Below, in pieces: positions 17,191 through 26,752 of a stretch of DNA of 45,079 nucleotides. Position 1 is the stretch's first letter; the number at the start of each line of letters is the position of its first letter. Below the pieces are notes generated by a model. The model saw nothing but the letters and a program-made list of their open reading frames with translations. It ran no database searches and was not told the DNA's origin. The DNA is from Marivita sp. (GTDB lineage Bacteria > Pseudomonadota > Alphaproteobacteria > Rhodobacterales > Rhodobacteraceae), in contig NZ_JAIPUT010000035.1 in the NCBI RefSeq assembly GCF_020055635.1, positions 1 through 45,079 of the forward strand, given 5' to 3'. The translations under genes were made by a program, and so were the position numbers.

Positions 17191-19746
17191 GTGACCAGAT
17201 TTATCCTGTCCTTCTTCGGGGCGATATTCACGCTCATCACCATGGGGTTGCTGATGGTGGCGCTTGCCGTGGGCGGTGTCTTCTGGATGTATGGCCGTGA
17301 CCTGCCGAGCCACGAGAGCCTGGCGCAGTACACGCCGCCGACGATCAGCCGGATTTATTCGGTCGAGGGACGGATCATTGACGAATTCGCGCAGGAACGC
17401 CGCCTGTTTACCCCTGCCAACCAGATCCCGGACCTGGTCAAGCAGGCGTTCATCTCGGCGGAAGACAAGAATTTTTACGAACACAAGGGTTATGACCTGC
17501 GCGGCATCGCCGCCGCCGCGTTCGACGCCGCGGCCTCGGGCGGTCGCGACGTGCGCGGCGCCTCGACGATCACCCAGCAGGTGATGAAGAACTTCCTGCT
17601 GTCCGGCGACCGGCGCGTGGAGCGCAAGATCAAGGAAATCATCCTCGCCTCGCGGATCGAGGAAACGCTGAGCAAGGACAAGATCCTCGAACTCTACATG
17701 AACGAGATCTTCCTCGGGCAGAATTCCTATGGCGTCACCGCAGCCGCGCAGACCTATTTCAACAAGGCCCTGACCGAACTTGCCCCGCACGAGGCCGCCA
17801 CCCTGGCCTCGATGCCCAAGGCACCGTCGGATTACCATCCCGTGCGCCGCAAGGATCGGCTGCTGGCCCGGCGGAATTTCGTCCTGAAGGAAATGTACGA
17901 AAACGGCCATATCGACCAGGCGACCTACGAGGCCGAAGTCGCGCTGCCGCTCAAATCCGTCCAGAACGGCGATTACGAGCCGTTTCGCGATGCGCTGCCG
18001 CCGCGCAACTACTTCACCGACGAAATCCGTCGCCAGCTGAGCGTCGATTTCGGCGAAGGCGAATTCTTCTCGGGCGGCTTCAGCGTGCGCGCGACGCTTG
18101 ATCGCGAGCTTCAGCTGGAGGCCGAGGATGCGCTGCAACGCGCGCTCGAAAGCTATGACCGGTCGCAGGGCATCTGGCGCGGCACGGGCGAGACGCTCCC
18201 GGCGGACCAGTTGACCGACGAGGCAAGCTGGCGCGAGGCGCTTGGCGCCGTCACCATCGCCCGTGACATCCGCCTCGAAAACCCGTGGTATCCGGCAGTT
18301 GTGCTCGAGGTCGGCCAGAACGACGCGCGCATCGGCATCGAGGGTGTGCCCGACGACGAGGACGGCCACTGGATCCCGGCCAACGACGTGCAATGGGCGC
18401 GCAAGCGCAACGAGGACGGATCGCTGGGCCGTCGCGGGCAGGTCGCCGGCGACCTGGTCGAGGTTGGTGACGTGGTGCATGTCCGCCGCATGACCTCGGA
18501 CAGCGATGGCAGCTTCATCCGCTGGACGCTGCGGCAGGTGCCGCAGGTACAGGGCGCTTTCATGGCGATGGACGTGAACACCGGTCGTGTCATCGCGATG
18601 CAGGGCGGGTTCAGCTATCAGCATTCGGTGTTCAACCGCGCGACGCAGGCACAGCGCCAGCCGGGATCGAGCTTCAAGCCCTTTGTCTTTGCCGCGGCCC
18701 TCGACAGTGGCTATTCGCCCGCCACCATCGTCGTCGACGCCCCGATCGAGATCAACACACCGCAAGGCGTCTGGCGGCCGCAGAACGCGTCGAACCGGTT
18801 TTACGGCCCGACGCCGTTGCGCACCGGGATCGAGCAGTCGCGGAACCTCATGACCATCCGCCTCGCGCAGGAGGTCGGCATGGACACGGTGGCGCGCTAT
18901 GCCGAGAAATTCGGCGTTTACGACGATATGGGCCGGGTGCTGGCCAACGCGCTCGGCGCGGACGAAACCACGCTCTACAAGATGGTTGCGGCCTACGCGA
19001 TGTTTGCCAATGGCGGCGAACGGGTCGAGCCGACACTGGTCGACCGGGTTCAGGACCGCTACGGCAACACCGTCTACAAGCATGATCAGCGCGTCTGCGA
19101 GGATTGCACGCTGGCCAGCCTGCAACCGGGGCAGGGGCCGACCGTGCGCAGCGACCGCGAGCGGGTGATGAATGCCGTCACCGCCTATCAGCTGACCTCG
19201 ATGATGCAGGGTGTGGTCGACCGCGGCACCGCGCGCAGCGCGGTCAACCTCCCGGTGCCGACGGCAGGCAAGACCGGAACGACCAACGACTCAAAGGATG
19301 TCTGGTTCGTGGGCTTTACCTCGAACATCGTGGCCGGCTGCTATATCGGTTTCGACCAGCCGCGCAGCCTTGGCAGCGGCGCGTCGGGCGGCGGCATGTG
19401 CGGTCCGGTCTTCAATGCGTTCATGCAGAAGGCGGTGGCGAAATTCGGCGGCAGCGCGTTCCAGCCTCCGGAAAGCTGCCAGTTCATCAAGATCGACCGC
19501 AACACCGGTGCGCGCCTGTCGGATGACGCCAGCGGCGCGAACGTGGTGGCCGAATGTTTCCGCGAAGGCGAAGAGCCGATCTTCGGCATCCAGTTCGACG
19601 GCGGCTTCGCCATGGGATCGAATTTCGAACTCTACAGCCTCGGCGGCAGCGAGACCTCCAAGCAGGTCACGACGTCAAGTGGGGGCACCGGAGTTGTCGG
19701 GCCCAAGGCATCGTTCGGCACGTTGAGCTCTGGCGGGCTTTACTGA
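17191..19746 (+). CDS. mrcA: Penicillin-binding protein 1A (bifunctional transglycosylase/transpeptidase)
   Basis: 851 aa class A PBP. A short cytoplasmic start and one transmembrane helix ([21 protein letters not shown]) precede the GT51 glycosyltransferase (~50-230) with [13 protein letters not shown] (catalytic Glu), [11 protein letters not shown] and [13 protein letters not shown]. After an OB-like insert comes the transpeptidase with SSFKPF (SxxK Ser near ~490), SRN in [12 protein letters not shown], and KTGTTND (~693). The GTG at 17191 is the only start that retains the whole membrane anchor. Other evidence of normality: length and motif order match alphaproteobacterial PBP1A. It lies downstream of amiC. 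Confidence 0.96.
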   Translation: MTRFILSFFGAIFTLITMGLLMVALAVGGVFWMYGRDLPSHESLAQYTPPTISRIYSVEGRIIDEFAQERRLFTPANQIPDLVKQAFISAEDKNFYEHKGYDLRGIAAAAFDAAASGGRDVRGASTITQQVMKNFLLSGDRRVERKIKEIILASRIEETLSKDKILELYMNEIFLGQNSYGVTAAAQTYFNKALTELAPHEAATLASMPKAPSDYHPVRRKDRLLARRNFVLKEMYENGHIDQATYEAEVALPLKSVQNGDYEPFRDALPPRNYFTDEIRRQLSVDFGEGEFFSGGFSVRATLDRELQLEAEDALQRALESYDRSQGIWRGTGETLPADQLTDEASWREALGAVTIARDIRLENPWYPAVVLEVGQNDARIGIEGVPDDEDGHWIPANDVQWARKRNEDGSLGRRGQVAGDLVEVGDVVHVRRMTSDSDGSFIRWTLRQVPQVQGAFMAMDVNTGRVIAMQGGFSYQHSVFNRATQAQRQPGSSFKPFVFAAALDSGYSPATIVVDAPIEINTPQGVWRPQNASNRFYGPTPLRTGIEQSRNLMTIRLAQEVGMDTVARYAEKFGVYDDMGRVLANALGADETTLYKMVAAYAMFANGGERVEPTLVDRVQDRYGNTVYKHDQRVCEDCTLASLQPGQGPTVRSDRERVMNAVTAYQLTSMMQGVVDRGTARSAVNLPVPTAGKTGTTNDSKDVWFVGFTSNIVAGCYIGFDQPRSLGSGASGGGMCGPVFNAFMQKAVAKFGGSAFQPPESCQFIKIDRNTGARLSDDASGANVVAECFREGEEPIFGIQFDGGFAMGSNFELYSLGGSETSKQVTTSSGGTGVVGPKASFGTLSSGGLY

Positions 19747-19847
19747 CATCGCTTTACCGCATGATCGGACCGCGTCGTTGCCTTGAAGGGGCAGCGGTGC
19801 TGGTCTATCAGGTATCCACATCACGCCCCGAGCAAACAGGAACGCCC

Positions 19848-20972
19848 ATGCGCGCTGAAATCGAGAACACCATTGAACGGATTGAAAAATCCGTGAACCT
19901 GCTGGGGCAGCGCCTGGATTGGGAAACGGCGCAGCACCGGCTGGAAGAATTCAACGCCCGCGTAGAAGATCCGAACCTGTGGGACGATCCTGCCGCGGCG
20001 CAGAAGCTGATGCGCGACCGCCAGATGCTTGTCGACGCGATCGAGACCTACACGTCGATCAAGCAGGACCTGTCCGACAATATCGAGATGATCGAACTCG
20101 GCGAGATGGAAGGCGATCAGGAGGTCGTCACCGATGCCGAGAATGCGCTCAAGACGCTGGCCGAGAAAGCCGCCAAGAAGGAACTCGAGGCGCTGCTTGA
20201 CGGCGAGGCCGATGCCAATGACACGTTCCTCGAAATCAACTCCGGGGCGGGCGGCACGGAAAGCTGCGACTGGGCCAACATGCTGGCGCGGATGTATGTC
20301 CGCTGGGCAGAGCAGCACGGCTACGAGGTGGAACTGCAATCGGAGACGCCGGGCGAAGAGGCGGGCATCAAATCCGCCGCCTACAAGATCACGGGCCCCA
20401 ACGCCTATGGCTGGCTGAAGTCGGAATCCGGTGTGCACCGGCTGGTGCGGATCTCGCCGTTCGACAGCGCCGCCAAGCGCCACACGTCCTTCTGTTCGGT
20501 CTGGGTCTACCCGGTGGTCGATGACAATATCGAGATCGAGGTGAACCCCGCCGACATCCGCGTCGACACCTACCGGTCTTCGGGGGCCGGCGGGCAGCAC
20601 GTCAACACCACCGACTCGGCGGTGCGGATCACCCACGCGCCGACCGGGATCGTCGTGACCAGTTCCGAGAAATCCCAGCACCAGAACCGCGACATAGCCA
20701 TGAAGGCTTTGAAATCGCGCCTGTACCAGCTTGAGCTGGACAAGCGGAACGAAGCCATAAACGCCGCGCACGAGGCCAAGGGCGATGCGGGCTGGGGCAA
20801 CCAGATCCGGTCCTACGTGTTGCAGCCCTACCAGATGGTCAAGGATCTGCGCACCGGCCACGAGACCTCGGACACCAAGGGTGTGCTGGACGGTGACCTC
20901 GACCCGTTCATGGCGGCGACGCTTGCACAGAACGTGTCGGGCAAGTCCCGCGCCGACGCGCGCGCCGACTGA
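19848..20972 (+). CDS. prfB: Peptide chain release factor 2
   Basis: 374 aa factor recognising UAA and UGA. The stop-codon-recognition tripeptide SPF is in VRISPFDSA (~202), as in RF2 rather than PVT/PAT of RF1, and the peptidyl-hydrolysis motif GGQ is in [16 protein letters not shown] (~248). The ATG at 19848 follows CAGGAACGCCC. The frame is continuous: the CTTTGA programmed frameshift that autoregulates prfB in many bacteria is absent. It sits 101 nt after PBP1A, and a two-hairpin array lies just downstream. Confidence 0.97.
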   Translation: MRAEIENTIERIEKSVNLLGQRLDWETAQHRLEEFNARVEDPNLWDDPAAAQKLMRDRQMLVDAIETYTSIKQDLSDNIEMIELGEMEGDQEVVTDAENALKTLAEKAAKKELEALLDGEADANDTFLEINSGAGGTESCDWANMLARMYVRWAEQHGYEVELQSETPGEEAGIKSAAYKITGPNAYGWLKSESGVHRLVRISPFDSAAKRHTSFCSVWVYPVVDDNIEIEVNPADIRVDTYRSSGAGGQHVNTTDSAVRITHAPTGIVVTSSEKSQHQNRDIAMKALKSRLYQLELDKRNEAINAAHEAKGDAGWGNQIRSYVLQPYQMVKDLRTGHETSDTKGVLDGDLDPFMAATLAQNVSGKSRADARAD

Positions 20973-20997
20973 CGCGGTCCGGATGACGCCCGGGCGC

Positions 20998-21043
20998 GGA
21001 TGTTCCGTCGACGGAACATCCACGATGCGTCGACGCATCGTGG
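20998..21043. repeat. Pair of tandem 24-nt perfect palindromes
   Basis: 20998-21021 (arm GGATGTTCCGTC) and 21020-21043 (arm CCACGATGCGTC) are both perfect 24-nt palindromes with a central GTCGAC. They overlap by 2 nt and start 22 nt apart. They lie between co-directional prfB and the DUF2189 gene with no T-run. The design matches the arrays at 12314-12408 and 40152-40215, but the sequence differs. Confidence 0.85.
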
Positions 21044-21128
21044 CGCGGTGTTCCGGGCGACGCGCGGTTGCCAAACCCGGCGCAAGCGGCTTTCATGTGC
21101 AGGTGACTGCAATGCGGTGGAGGACGGC

Positions 21129-21920
21129 ATGAAGGACACTCCGGAACTCGGTGTGCCGGCACTGGAAGACGTGTCGATCGAAACCTTGCGCACGGCCTTG
21201 GCGCGCGGCTGGCGCGACCTGGTCCGCGCGCCGGGATATGCGCTGGTCTTCGGCGGGTTCTACGTTCTGGCGGGCTGGGCGATCACCTGGATCACGCTGC
21301 AAACCGGCACGACCTTCTGGCTGGTGCTTGCGGCGATCGGGTTTCCGTTGCTCGGACCCTTTGCCGCCGTCGGGTTCTACGAGGTCAGCCGCAGGCTGGA
21401 ACGCGGTGATCCGCTGGTGTCTTCGGACATCTTCGGGGTCGTGCTGCACCAGTCGCGCCGCCAGTTGCCGTCGATCTGCGCCATCATCATCATGGTTTTT
21501 CTGTTCTGGTTCTTCATTGCGCACATGATCTTTGCCCTGTTTCTCGGGCTCAGCACGATGACCAATGTCTCAAGCTCGTTCGATGTCTACCTGACAGCCA
21601 ACGGATTGATGATGCTCGGGGTGGGCAGTGTCGTAGGCGCGCTGTTCGCGATCTTGCTGTTCAACATCACGGTGATCGCCCTGCCGCTTCTGCTTGACCG
21701 AGAGGTGGATTTCGTCACCGCGATGATCACGTCGTTCCAATACGTGATGCGCAACCCGGTCATCATGCTGGGCTGGGGCGCGTTCGTCGCCATCGTGACC
21801 TTTCTCGCGCTGATCCCCGGCTTCCTTGGCCTGCTGATCGCCTTGCCGCTGCTTGGCCACGCGACATGGCACATCTACGATCAGGTGCGCTCACCGCCAT
21901 TGGTGTCACAAGCCGCCTGA
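21129..21920 (+). CDS. DUF2189-family membrane protein
   Basis: 263 aa, about six hydrophobic helices ([129 protein letters not shown]). The pattern [44 protein letters not shown] and ending [12 protein letters not shown] is that of DUF2189 proteins, often annotated as cytochrome-c-oxidase-related without proof. ATG at 21129. Function unknown. It converges on the small gene at 21926. Confidence 0.85.
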   Translation: MKDTPELGVPALEDVSIETLRTALARGWRDLVRAPGYALVFGGFYVLAGWAITWITLQTGTTFWLVLAAIGFPLLGPFAAVGFYEVSRRLERGDPLVSSDIFGVVLHQSRRQLPSICAIIIMVFLFWFFIAHMIFALFLGLSTMTNVSSSFDVYLTANGLMMLGVGSVVGALFAILLFNITVIALPLLLDREVDFVTAMITSFQYVMRNPVIMLGWGAFVAIVTFLALIPGFLGLLIALPLLGHATWHIYDQVRSPPLVSQAA

Positions 21921-21925
21921 CCGAT

Positions 21926-22174
21926 TCAGGCCGCGTTCGGAGCGGCCTCGGGCGGCGCGATGCTGTCCCGCCCAAGCCGGACCAGCTCTGCCCGCAGAAG
22001 GTCCGAACGGGCGTCGCCGCGTTCCAGCGCAAAGACATAGGCGTGGGTCAGGTAGAACCCGGCGCAATCTTCGTCCTCCGCCTGCATCGCGGCCTCGTGG
22101 TACAACGCGACAAGGGCCTCAAGGTCGCCGACCGCATGCGCCCGGAGCAAGGCCGTGTCGAGCGTCCGGGTCAT
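21926..22174 (-). CDS. Small protein translationally coupled to the Rieske oxygenase gene
   Basis: 82 aa, helical, acidic, with no membrane segment or signal. The segment RAHAVGDLEALVALYHEAAMQAEDED, then CAGFYLTHAYVFALERGD, suggests a pair of TPR-like helices. Its ATG overlaps the oxygenase stop as ATGA (22171-22174), so it is co-translated and may be an assembly or accessory factor of that enzyme (inference). Family not recognised. Confidence 0.75.
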   Translation of the reverse strand: MTRTLDTALLRAHAVGDLEALVALYHEAAMQAEDEDCAGFYLTHAYVFALERGDARSDLLRAELVRLGRDSIAPPEAAPNAA

Positions 22175-23319
22175 GCCGAAGCGCGCCTTTGGGCAATGCG
22201 GGTCGCCGCCCACCTGTGAAAGCAATGGGTCGGGCCATCCATCGCCGGGGAAAACCGGCCCCCGTCGAAGCCGGGCGCGCGGCGACCGCGCTGCATGCCT
22301 TCGACAACGAAGATGTCTTCCTCGAACACCTCCTTCCATTGCCGCGCGTTCGTCTCGCGCAGTTCGGCATCGGTGTCGGCTGTCGCGTAGTACAGGTGTA
22401 CATGCTCCTGAGTCCGCGTCGGGCCATCGGGGCGCAGAACGATCGCGAACGCGTGGTCGCGATGCACGCCCAGCAGCACGTTGGGATAGATTGCAAGGTA
22501 TTCCGCGCCGGCCTCCCACTTGTCGTCCAGACCTGTGAAATCCGCAAAGCGCTGACCCGCCTTTCCGGTCAATTGCCGATAGACCAGCGTGCCCTGGCCG
22601 GATGTCAGCCCGTCGATCTCGATATTGTAGTGATCTTCGAGCCGCGAATAGCTGTTCAACCCCGGATGCACCCAGGGCAGGTGATAGCTCTCGCAGTAAT
22701 TCTCGACCGCGAGCTTCCAGTTGGACTCGACGGTCAGGGTGAACTGGCTGTCCGTGCCGCCATGATGCATCGGCTGCTCGAAATCGCTCCACCGGGCGAT
22801 GACATCGGCCATCGCCTCTTCGAAAGCAGGTGCGTTTCCGGACATGTTGATCCAGACCACGTCACGCCAGACATGGCTGCGCACTTCGATCAGTCCCAGG
22901 GTGCTGCGGTCCAGGTCGGAATGCGTGTTGAAGCCCGGGCCCCCGACATGCGGTGTCGCGACAAGCTGGCCCCGGGTGCTGTAGCACCAGGAATGATAGG
23001 GGCAGCGGATCGCGCCTTCGATCCTGCGCGGCGCCTCGACGAGGATCATGCCGCGATGGCGACAGATGTTCTGGAACACCCGCACCACATTGTCCCGCCC
23101 GCGGATCAGAAGAAGTGGAATGTCCAGGAAGGTGATCGGAACGGCATCCCCGGTCTCGGGCACGTCCGAGGCCACCGCCAGGCCGGCCCATCCCGCGCCG
23201 AACAGCGCATCGCGTTCCTCTGCGAACTTGTCGGGATCGGTGTAATGGGCGTTCGGCAGACCGCGCGCCTGCGAGGTGGGTTTCTGCACATCCGCCAGGA
23301 TCGGATCAATCACTGTCAT
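22171..23319 (-). CDS. Rieske-type oxygenase, alpha (catalytic) subunit
   Basis: 382 aa. The N-terminal Rieske domain has [2Fe-2S] ligands C86-x-H88 (ICRHRG) and C106-x2-H109 (CPYHSW). The C-terminal mononuclear-iron domain has NWKLAVENYCESYHLPWVHP with H213 and H218 and a candidate Asp in EEDIFVVEGMQRG (D335), as in the group containing carnitine and glycine-betaine oxygenases. No ferredoxin or reductase gene is beside it, so electrons must come from elsewhere. A coupled 82-aa gene follows and an XRE regulator lies upstream on the same strand. The substrate is unknown; a quaternary amine or aromatic acid is possible. Confidence 0.9.
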   Translation of the reverse strand: MTVIDPILADVQKPTSQARGLPNAHYTDPDKFAEERDALFGAGWAGLAVASDVPETGDAVPITFLDIPLLLIRGRDNVVRVFQNICRHRGMILVEAPRRIEGAIRCPYHSWCYSTRGQLVATPHVGGPGFNTHSDLDRSTLGLIEVRSHVWRDVVWINMSGNAPAFEEAMADVIARWSDFEQPMHHGGTDSQFTLTVESNWKLAVENYCESYHLPWVHPGLNSYSRLEDHYNIEIDGLTSGQGTLVYRQLTGKAGQRFADFTGLDDKWEAGAEYLAIYPNVLLGVHRDHAFAIVLRPDGPTRTQEHVHLYYATADTDAELRETNARQWKEVFEEDIFVVEGMQRGRRAPGFDGGRFSPAMDGPTHCFHRWAATRIAQRRASA

Positions 23320-23418
23320 TGCACCCTCCAGCCATCCTCTGGAAAAGGCATTGCAGATCCAGAATGTGCGGTCATGCCAAAACGCGACAAAACCTGCCGC
23401 ACAGCGACCGGGACGGGG

Positions 23419-24213
23419 TCAGTAGAAGGGCTCGTCTCCGCGCAATTGGGTGCGCTGATAGGGCACCAGATCGCTGGCGCTGCAAAACCCCGATTGCCGT
23501 GCCGCGGCCCGCGCCTTGGCACCGTCATGGCCCAGGTGTTCATAGACCAGACGCGCGGCCCGCGACCCGGTCATGCTCTCGCGAACGGTGCGCACGGTGT
23601 AGCCGACCCAGAAATTGTTCTCGAACGACGGAATCCGGGCCAGAAAGTTGAACGACACCGACAGGGAGTTTCGACGGCTTGCAAGTGCCGCGACGCCGCC
23701 TTCGGCAGCCAGGAGCAGCCCGCGAAATTCGCGGGTCCGGGAGTCGGCCGGCAGGCCCTGTTCCTTCATCGCCTCCTTGGCCTCGAGCCCGCGCAGGAAG
23801 ACCGCGTCGTCCTTGCGGTAGACATAGATCAGGCCGCGCACGTAGCTTTCGTCATGCAGAAAGCTTTTGCGGACGAACTGGTAGAAGCCGCTGGGAAACT
23901 GCGTTTCATCCAGCGTCGGCACGCTCCGCGCCAGAAATTCCCTGATCTCGGGATGATTGAGAAGCGATTGCGCCCCGGGGCCGATATCCGACAGCGGCTC
24001 GAGAATGATCCGCGCATCGACGTTGAAATACTGGCAGATCCGGAACAGCACGTCGGGCCGCGGGAAACTTTCGCCCGAAAGATAGCGGTTGAACTGTGTC
24101 CGGTTGATTCCCAGGTCGCGACACAGCGCCGAGACAGATTCCGTGGATTTGGCGAGTTCGCGGAGATTCGCACCGAGCGTGTTGCGCAGTTCGGAGGGGC
24201 TTGGAGGGGTCAC
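23419..24213 (-). CDS. XRE-family helix-turn-helix transcriptional regulator
   Basis: 264 aa. Residues ~10-70 form a Cro/C1-type HTH (LGANLRELAKSTESVSALCRDLGINRTQFNRYLSGESFPRPDVLFRI cut by eye into helices). The ~190-residue C-terminal part has no recognised domain (FYQFVRKSFLHDESYVRGLIYVYR, VSFNFLARIPSFENNFWVGY) and may sense a ligand. The start is a GTG at 24213 with GGAAAAG upstream; no better ATG exists. It lies 99 nt upstream of the Rieske gene on the same strand and is the natural candidate to control it. A small dyad precedes its start. Confidence 0.85.
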   Translation of the reverse strand: MTPPSPSELRNTLGANLRELAKSTESVSALCRDLGINRTQFNRYLSGESFPRPDVLFRICQYFNVDARIILEPLSDIGPGAQSLLNHPEIREFLARSVPTLDETQFPSGFYQFVRKSFLHDESYVRGLIYVYRKDDAVFLRGLEAKEAMKEQGLPADSRTREFRGLLLAAEGGVAALASRRNSLSVSFNFLARIPSFENNFWVGYTVRTVRESMTGSRAARLVYEHLGHDGAKARAAARQSGFCSASDLVPYQRTQLRGDEPFY

Positions 24214-24475
24214 AAGAAAGCTTTTCCGTTTGATCGTTCGATAAAGATACCTGCCGTGCCGGATCGGCGGCAGTCACTCAAGACCTTAAACGTGCAATCC
24301 GGTGGGGTTTACACGCTCTGATTACGGGTGACACAATTCTGTACTATTGGTGACGCCTAACGGCGTCAGCGTCAATCGCTAATGACACAAATTCCTTGCC
24401 GAAGACACCAAGTTCGCCATGTCCGGGCAGCAGAAAAATTAAGACATTGGTCCTGCAACATGGGGAACCGGAATT
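24214..24475. other. Divergent promoter region between the XRE regulator and the OB-like gene
   Basis: 262 nt, relatively AT-rich. It contains the dyad at 24230-24245, a perfect hairpin TGACGCC-TAAC-GGCGTCA at 24351-24368, and two direct copies of TGACACAA at 24329-24336 and 24383-24390. GGGGAACC before 24476 is the likely RBS of the plus-strand gene. No further gene is seen. Confidence 0.4.
24230..24245. promoter_or_regulatory. Short dyad upstream of the XRE gene, candidate operator
   Basis: TTGATCGTTCGATAAA contains ATCG-TT-CGAT with outer TT/AA pairing and one mismatch. It begins 17 nt before the GTG start of the XRE regulator, a usual place for an autoregulatory site. Weak evidence. Confidence 0.3.
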
Positions 24476-24850
24476 ATGAATCAGCAGATTATGTTTGGGG
24501 TCGTGCTCTGGTCTGACGCTGCAGCCCGCAAGGCGGTGATCTGGTGCGAAGATCAGGGAGAGCTCGCCTATTACACACCGGCAGAGGGAAACCTGCACGA
24601 GGGGCCGGTGCTGGATGCGGGGGATCTCATCCAGTTCGATCTGTCGGTTCAGCAGAACATCCGCAAGGCCAGCAATCCGCAGCTTGTCGTCCAGTCGCAC
24701 TCACCGAACCTGCCGGAGAAACTCCGCGAAGGTCAGGGCAAGGGCGCGCATCGCGGCAAACCCGTCAATGCGGAAAAGTCGCCGAACGTGGTGGTTCTGA
24801 GCCAGTATTTCGCGGCCCCGGAGCAGCGCAAGCTGGTCTGTACCGGGTGA
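24476..24850 (+). CDS. Small conserved protein, possibly degenerate cold-shock/OB fold
   Basis: 124 aa, soluble. The N-terminus FGVVLWSDAAARKAVIWCEDQGELAYY followed by VLDAGDLIQFDL has the rhythm of a cold-shock domain (G-x-V-x-W-x5-K, later D-x-G-x-x-V-x-F), but the aromatic RNP motifs are not conserved. The C-terminal part is basic (EKLREGQGKGAHRGKPVNAEK). ATG at 24476 with GGGGAA upstream. Assignment to an OB fold is an inference; the family is otherwise unknown to me. Confidence 0.7.
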   Translation: MNQQIMFGVVLWSDAAARKAVIWCEDQGELAYYTPAEGNLHEGPVLDAGDLIQFDLSVQQNIRKASNPQLVVQSHSPNLPEKLREGQGKGAHRGKPVNAEKSPNVVVLSQYFAAPEQRKLVCTG

Positions 24851-24855
24851 TCCTC

Positions 24856-24886
24856 GCGTGTCGGGGAAGGGGGCTGTCCGACACGC
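24856..24886. terminator. Hairpin between convergent genes, possible bidirectional terminator
   Basis: GCGTGTCGG and CCGACACGC pair over 9 bp around a 13-nt loop, six bases after the stop at 24850 and 18 nt from the ilvN stop. No T-run follows, so Rho-independent function is uncertain. Confidence 0.4.
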
Positions 24887-24903
24887 CCTGTCCCCGGCGG
24901 ATG

Positions 24904-25464
24904 TCACATCCCGCGTGACAATGCCGCAACGCCGGTGCGCGCCACTTCCAACAGGCCAAGCGGCCGCATCAGATCGACGAAGGCATCCACCTTTTCCGGC
25001 GTTCCGGTGATCTGAAACACGAAGCTTTCAAGCGTGCTGTCGACCACCTGCGCCCGGAAGATATCCGCCAGCCGCAGCGCCTCGACCCGCTTGTCACCGG
25101 CACCTTCCACCTTGATCAACGCCAGTTCGCGCTCGACAGACCCGCCTTCGACGGTCAGGTCATGCACCTCGTGCACCGGAACAATCCGGCCCAGCTGCGC
25201 CTTGATCTGTTCGATCACCTGCGGCGTTCCGGTCGTCACGATCGTGATGCGGCTGGTGTGACCCTCGTGGTCGACCTCGGCCACGGTCAGGCTGTCGATG
25301 TTGTACCCACGACCCGAAAACAGACCGATGACCCGCGCGAGCACACCGGGTTCGTTATCGACAAGCACGGCAAGCGTATGGGTCTCCTGCACGTCGGAAA
25401 AGGTCGGGCGCAGGTTGTAGGCCGAATGCTTGGTCGAGCCTTTCTTGATATTCAGTGCGGACAT
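24904..25464 (-). CDS. ilvN: Acetolactate synthase small (regulatory) subunit
   Basis: 186 aa. An N-terminal ACT domain (THTLAVLVDNEPGVLARVIGLFSGRGYNIDSLTVAEV) binds branched-chain amino acid for feedback inhibition, and a C-terminal ALS_ss_C domain (ERELALIKVEG, VDSTLESFVFQITG) follows. It activates the large subunit for acetolactate and acetohydroxybutyrate synthesis. ATG at 25464. Unusually it is separated from ilvB by a porin gene and by the ilvB terminator at 26853, so it probably needs its own promoter. Confidence 0.96.
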   Translation of the reverse strand: MSALNIKKGSTKHSAYNLRPTFSDVQETHTLAVLVDNEPGVLARVIGLFSGRGYNIDSLTVAEVDHEGHTSRITIVTTGTPQVIEQIKAQLGRIVPVHEVHDLTVEGGSVERELALIKVEGAGDKRVEALRLADIFRAQVVDSTLESFVFQITGTPEKVDAFVDLMRPLGLLEVARTGVAALSRGM

Positions 25465-25534
25465 GAGGGCTTTCCGGCTGTATCTACGGGCCCTTTTCGT
25501 ATCGCCTCGGGTGGACGGGGTAAAGCCTTTTTGA

Positions 25535-26752
25535 CTACCAGAAATGCTCGATCTGCAGTCCGAAGGTCGTGCCGCGCTGATCGTCGAAATTTGCCGCCAA
25601 TCCGTTGATGTCGGCGGCGTCATTCCAGCGCGCGGTCGTCGCATAAAGACGAACCTCGGGGCGGCTGAAGAATCCTGGCCCATCCGGTTTCCAGACCAGC
25701 GCCGCCGTGGCCTTGCCCAGTGTCCGCGAGTCGCCGTCACCGGGCACCACGTGATCGATCCCGCCTTCGACCGCCAGCCAGAAATCGTCCTTGAGGCGCC
25801 ACATCGGGCGGGCACCGACGGAATACCACTCGCCATCTTCGGAATCGGTCTGTGCGATCCCTGTGCCGTAAATCGAGAAATCGTCATTGGCGTTCCAAAG
25901 CCATTTGCCCACGAGGCGCGCCGATGTCCTGTCGTCCGCTGCTTCGGGGTTGGAGGCAAAACTCAGGGTATGCCCAGCCGCCCAGCCAGCCTGCAACGCC
26001 ACGGTCAGCGTGCCGCGGGTTTCGAATTCATGTTCCAATTGCGCCGTGATCATTCCGCCGCCGTCGTTCCGCGTGTCCTCGTCGGGTTTCGGATCACGGT
26101 AATCGACCCCCAGGGTGAGGTTGCTCTGACCCACGGCAATGTCGCTCAGGCGGACATCGTAGCGCGTGTAGGGCGTGCCCTGAACCGCGTCGCGAATGTT
26201 GCCGGCGCTGTCGGTGAAGACTGCGACCGACAAGTCTCCAAAGCCCAGTTCGACCCCTTCGAGACCGAAGCCGTAGCCGGTTGCGTCCCAATAATAGAAG
26301 TCATTGATGTGGACATCTTCGCGTTTGTAGAACCGATGCCCGAACCACAGCTGTGCATCAGAAAAGGCACCGTCGCCGAAGACACCTTTGATGCCGATCC
26401 AAGCCTCTTCGCCGAAGGTGTCGATATCTTCAAAACCGTTTACCGGGGCGGCAACGAGAGAGCCGCGAAAATTCAACGAGACGCGGGGCCCGTCCTCGCG
26501 GCCGAATTCGGCCGACAGTCCCGGTTCAGCATAAATTTCGCATTCATTTCCAAGGCGGTATTTTGCTCCTGCGCCGGGAAGCTGGAAACAGCGCTGGTCA
26601 TCGCCATCGCTTTGAAAACCGATACCGGCGCGGAGATAGCCGAAACTGTCGATGCGCAGGGTCGGCGTATCAAGAATTTCGGGACGGTCTTGCGCCGCGA
26701 GTGAGATGGGAAAAAGTAAGCCCAGAACGCAAATCGTTGCGGTGCGTGACAT
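25535..26752 (-). CDS. LamB-family (maltoporin-like) outer membrane porin
   Basis: 405 aa with a signal peptide (MSRTATICVLGLLFPISLAAQ) and an outer-membrane beta-barrel ending in a terminal aromatic (IEHFW). LamB landmarks: FGYLRAGIGF near the N-terminus, CFQLPGAGAKYRLGNECEIYAE, and the segment WFGHRFYKREDVHINDFYYWD with GYGFGLEGVELG. LamB porins let maltodextrins or other sugars diffuse across the outer membrane. No sugar transporter or glycosidase is adjacent, and the gene sits between ilvN and ilvB on their strand, which looks like insertion into an ancestral ilvBN pair. The substrate is not predictable. Confidence 0.87.
   Translation of the reverse strand: MSRTATICVLGLLFPISLAAQDRPEILDTPTLRIDSFGYLRAGIGFQSDGDDQRCFQLPGAGAKYRLGNECEIYAEPGLSAEFGREDGPRVSLNFRGSLVAAPVNGFEDIDTFGEEAWIGIKGVFGDGAFSDAQLWFGHRFYKREDVHINDFYYWDATGYGFGLEGVELGFGDLSVAVFTDSAGNIRDAVQGTPYTRYDVRLSDIAVGQSNLTLGVDYRDPKPDEDTRNDGGGMITAQLEHEFETRGTLTVALQAGWAAGHTLSFASNPEAADDRTSARLVGKWLWNANDDFSIYGTGIAQTDSEDGEWYSVGARPMWRLKDDFWLAVEGGIDHVVPGDGDSRTLGKATAALVWKPDGPGFFSRPEVRLYATTARWNDAADINGLAANFDDQRGTTFGLQIEHFW

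Noticed and set aside
17098-19125. A 675-codon open frame on the minus strand opposite PBP1A
   Set aside because: PBP1A motifs are intact on the plus strand; the antisense frame shows no family pattern or RBS.
19848-19960. Programmed frameshift in prfB
   Set aside because: The first codons read continuously and no CTTTGA site or in-frame stop interrupts the gene.
21853-24321. An 822-codon open frame on the plus strand opposite the Rieske and XRE genes
   Set aside because: The opposite strand encodes complete Rieske motifs and an HTH; this frame is a composition-driven shadow.
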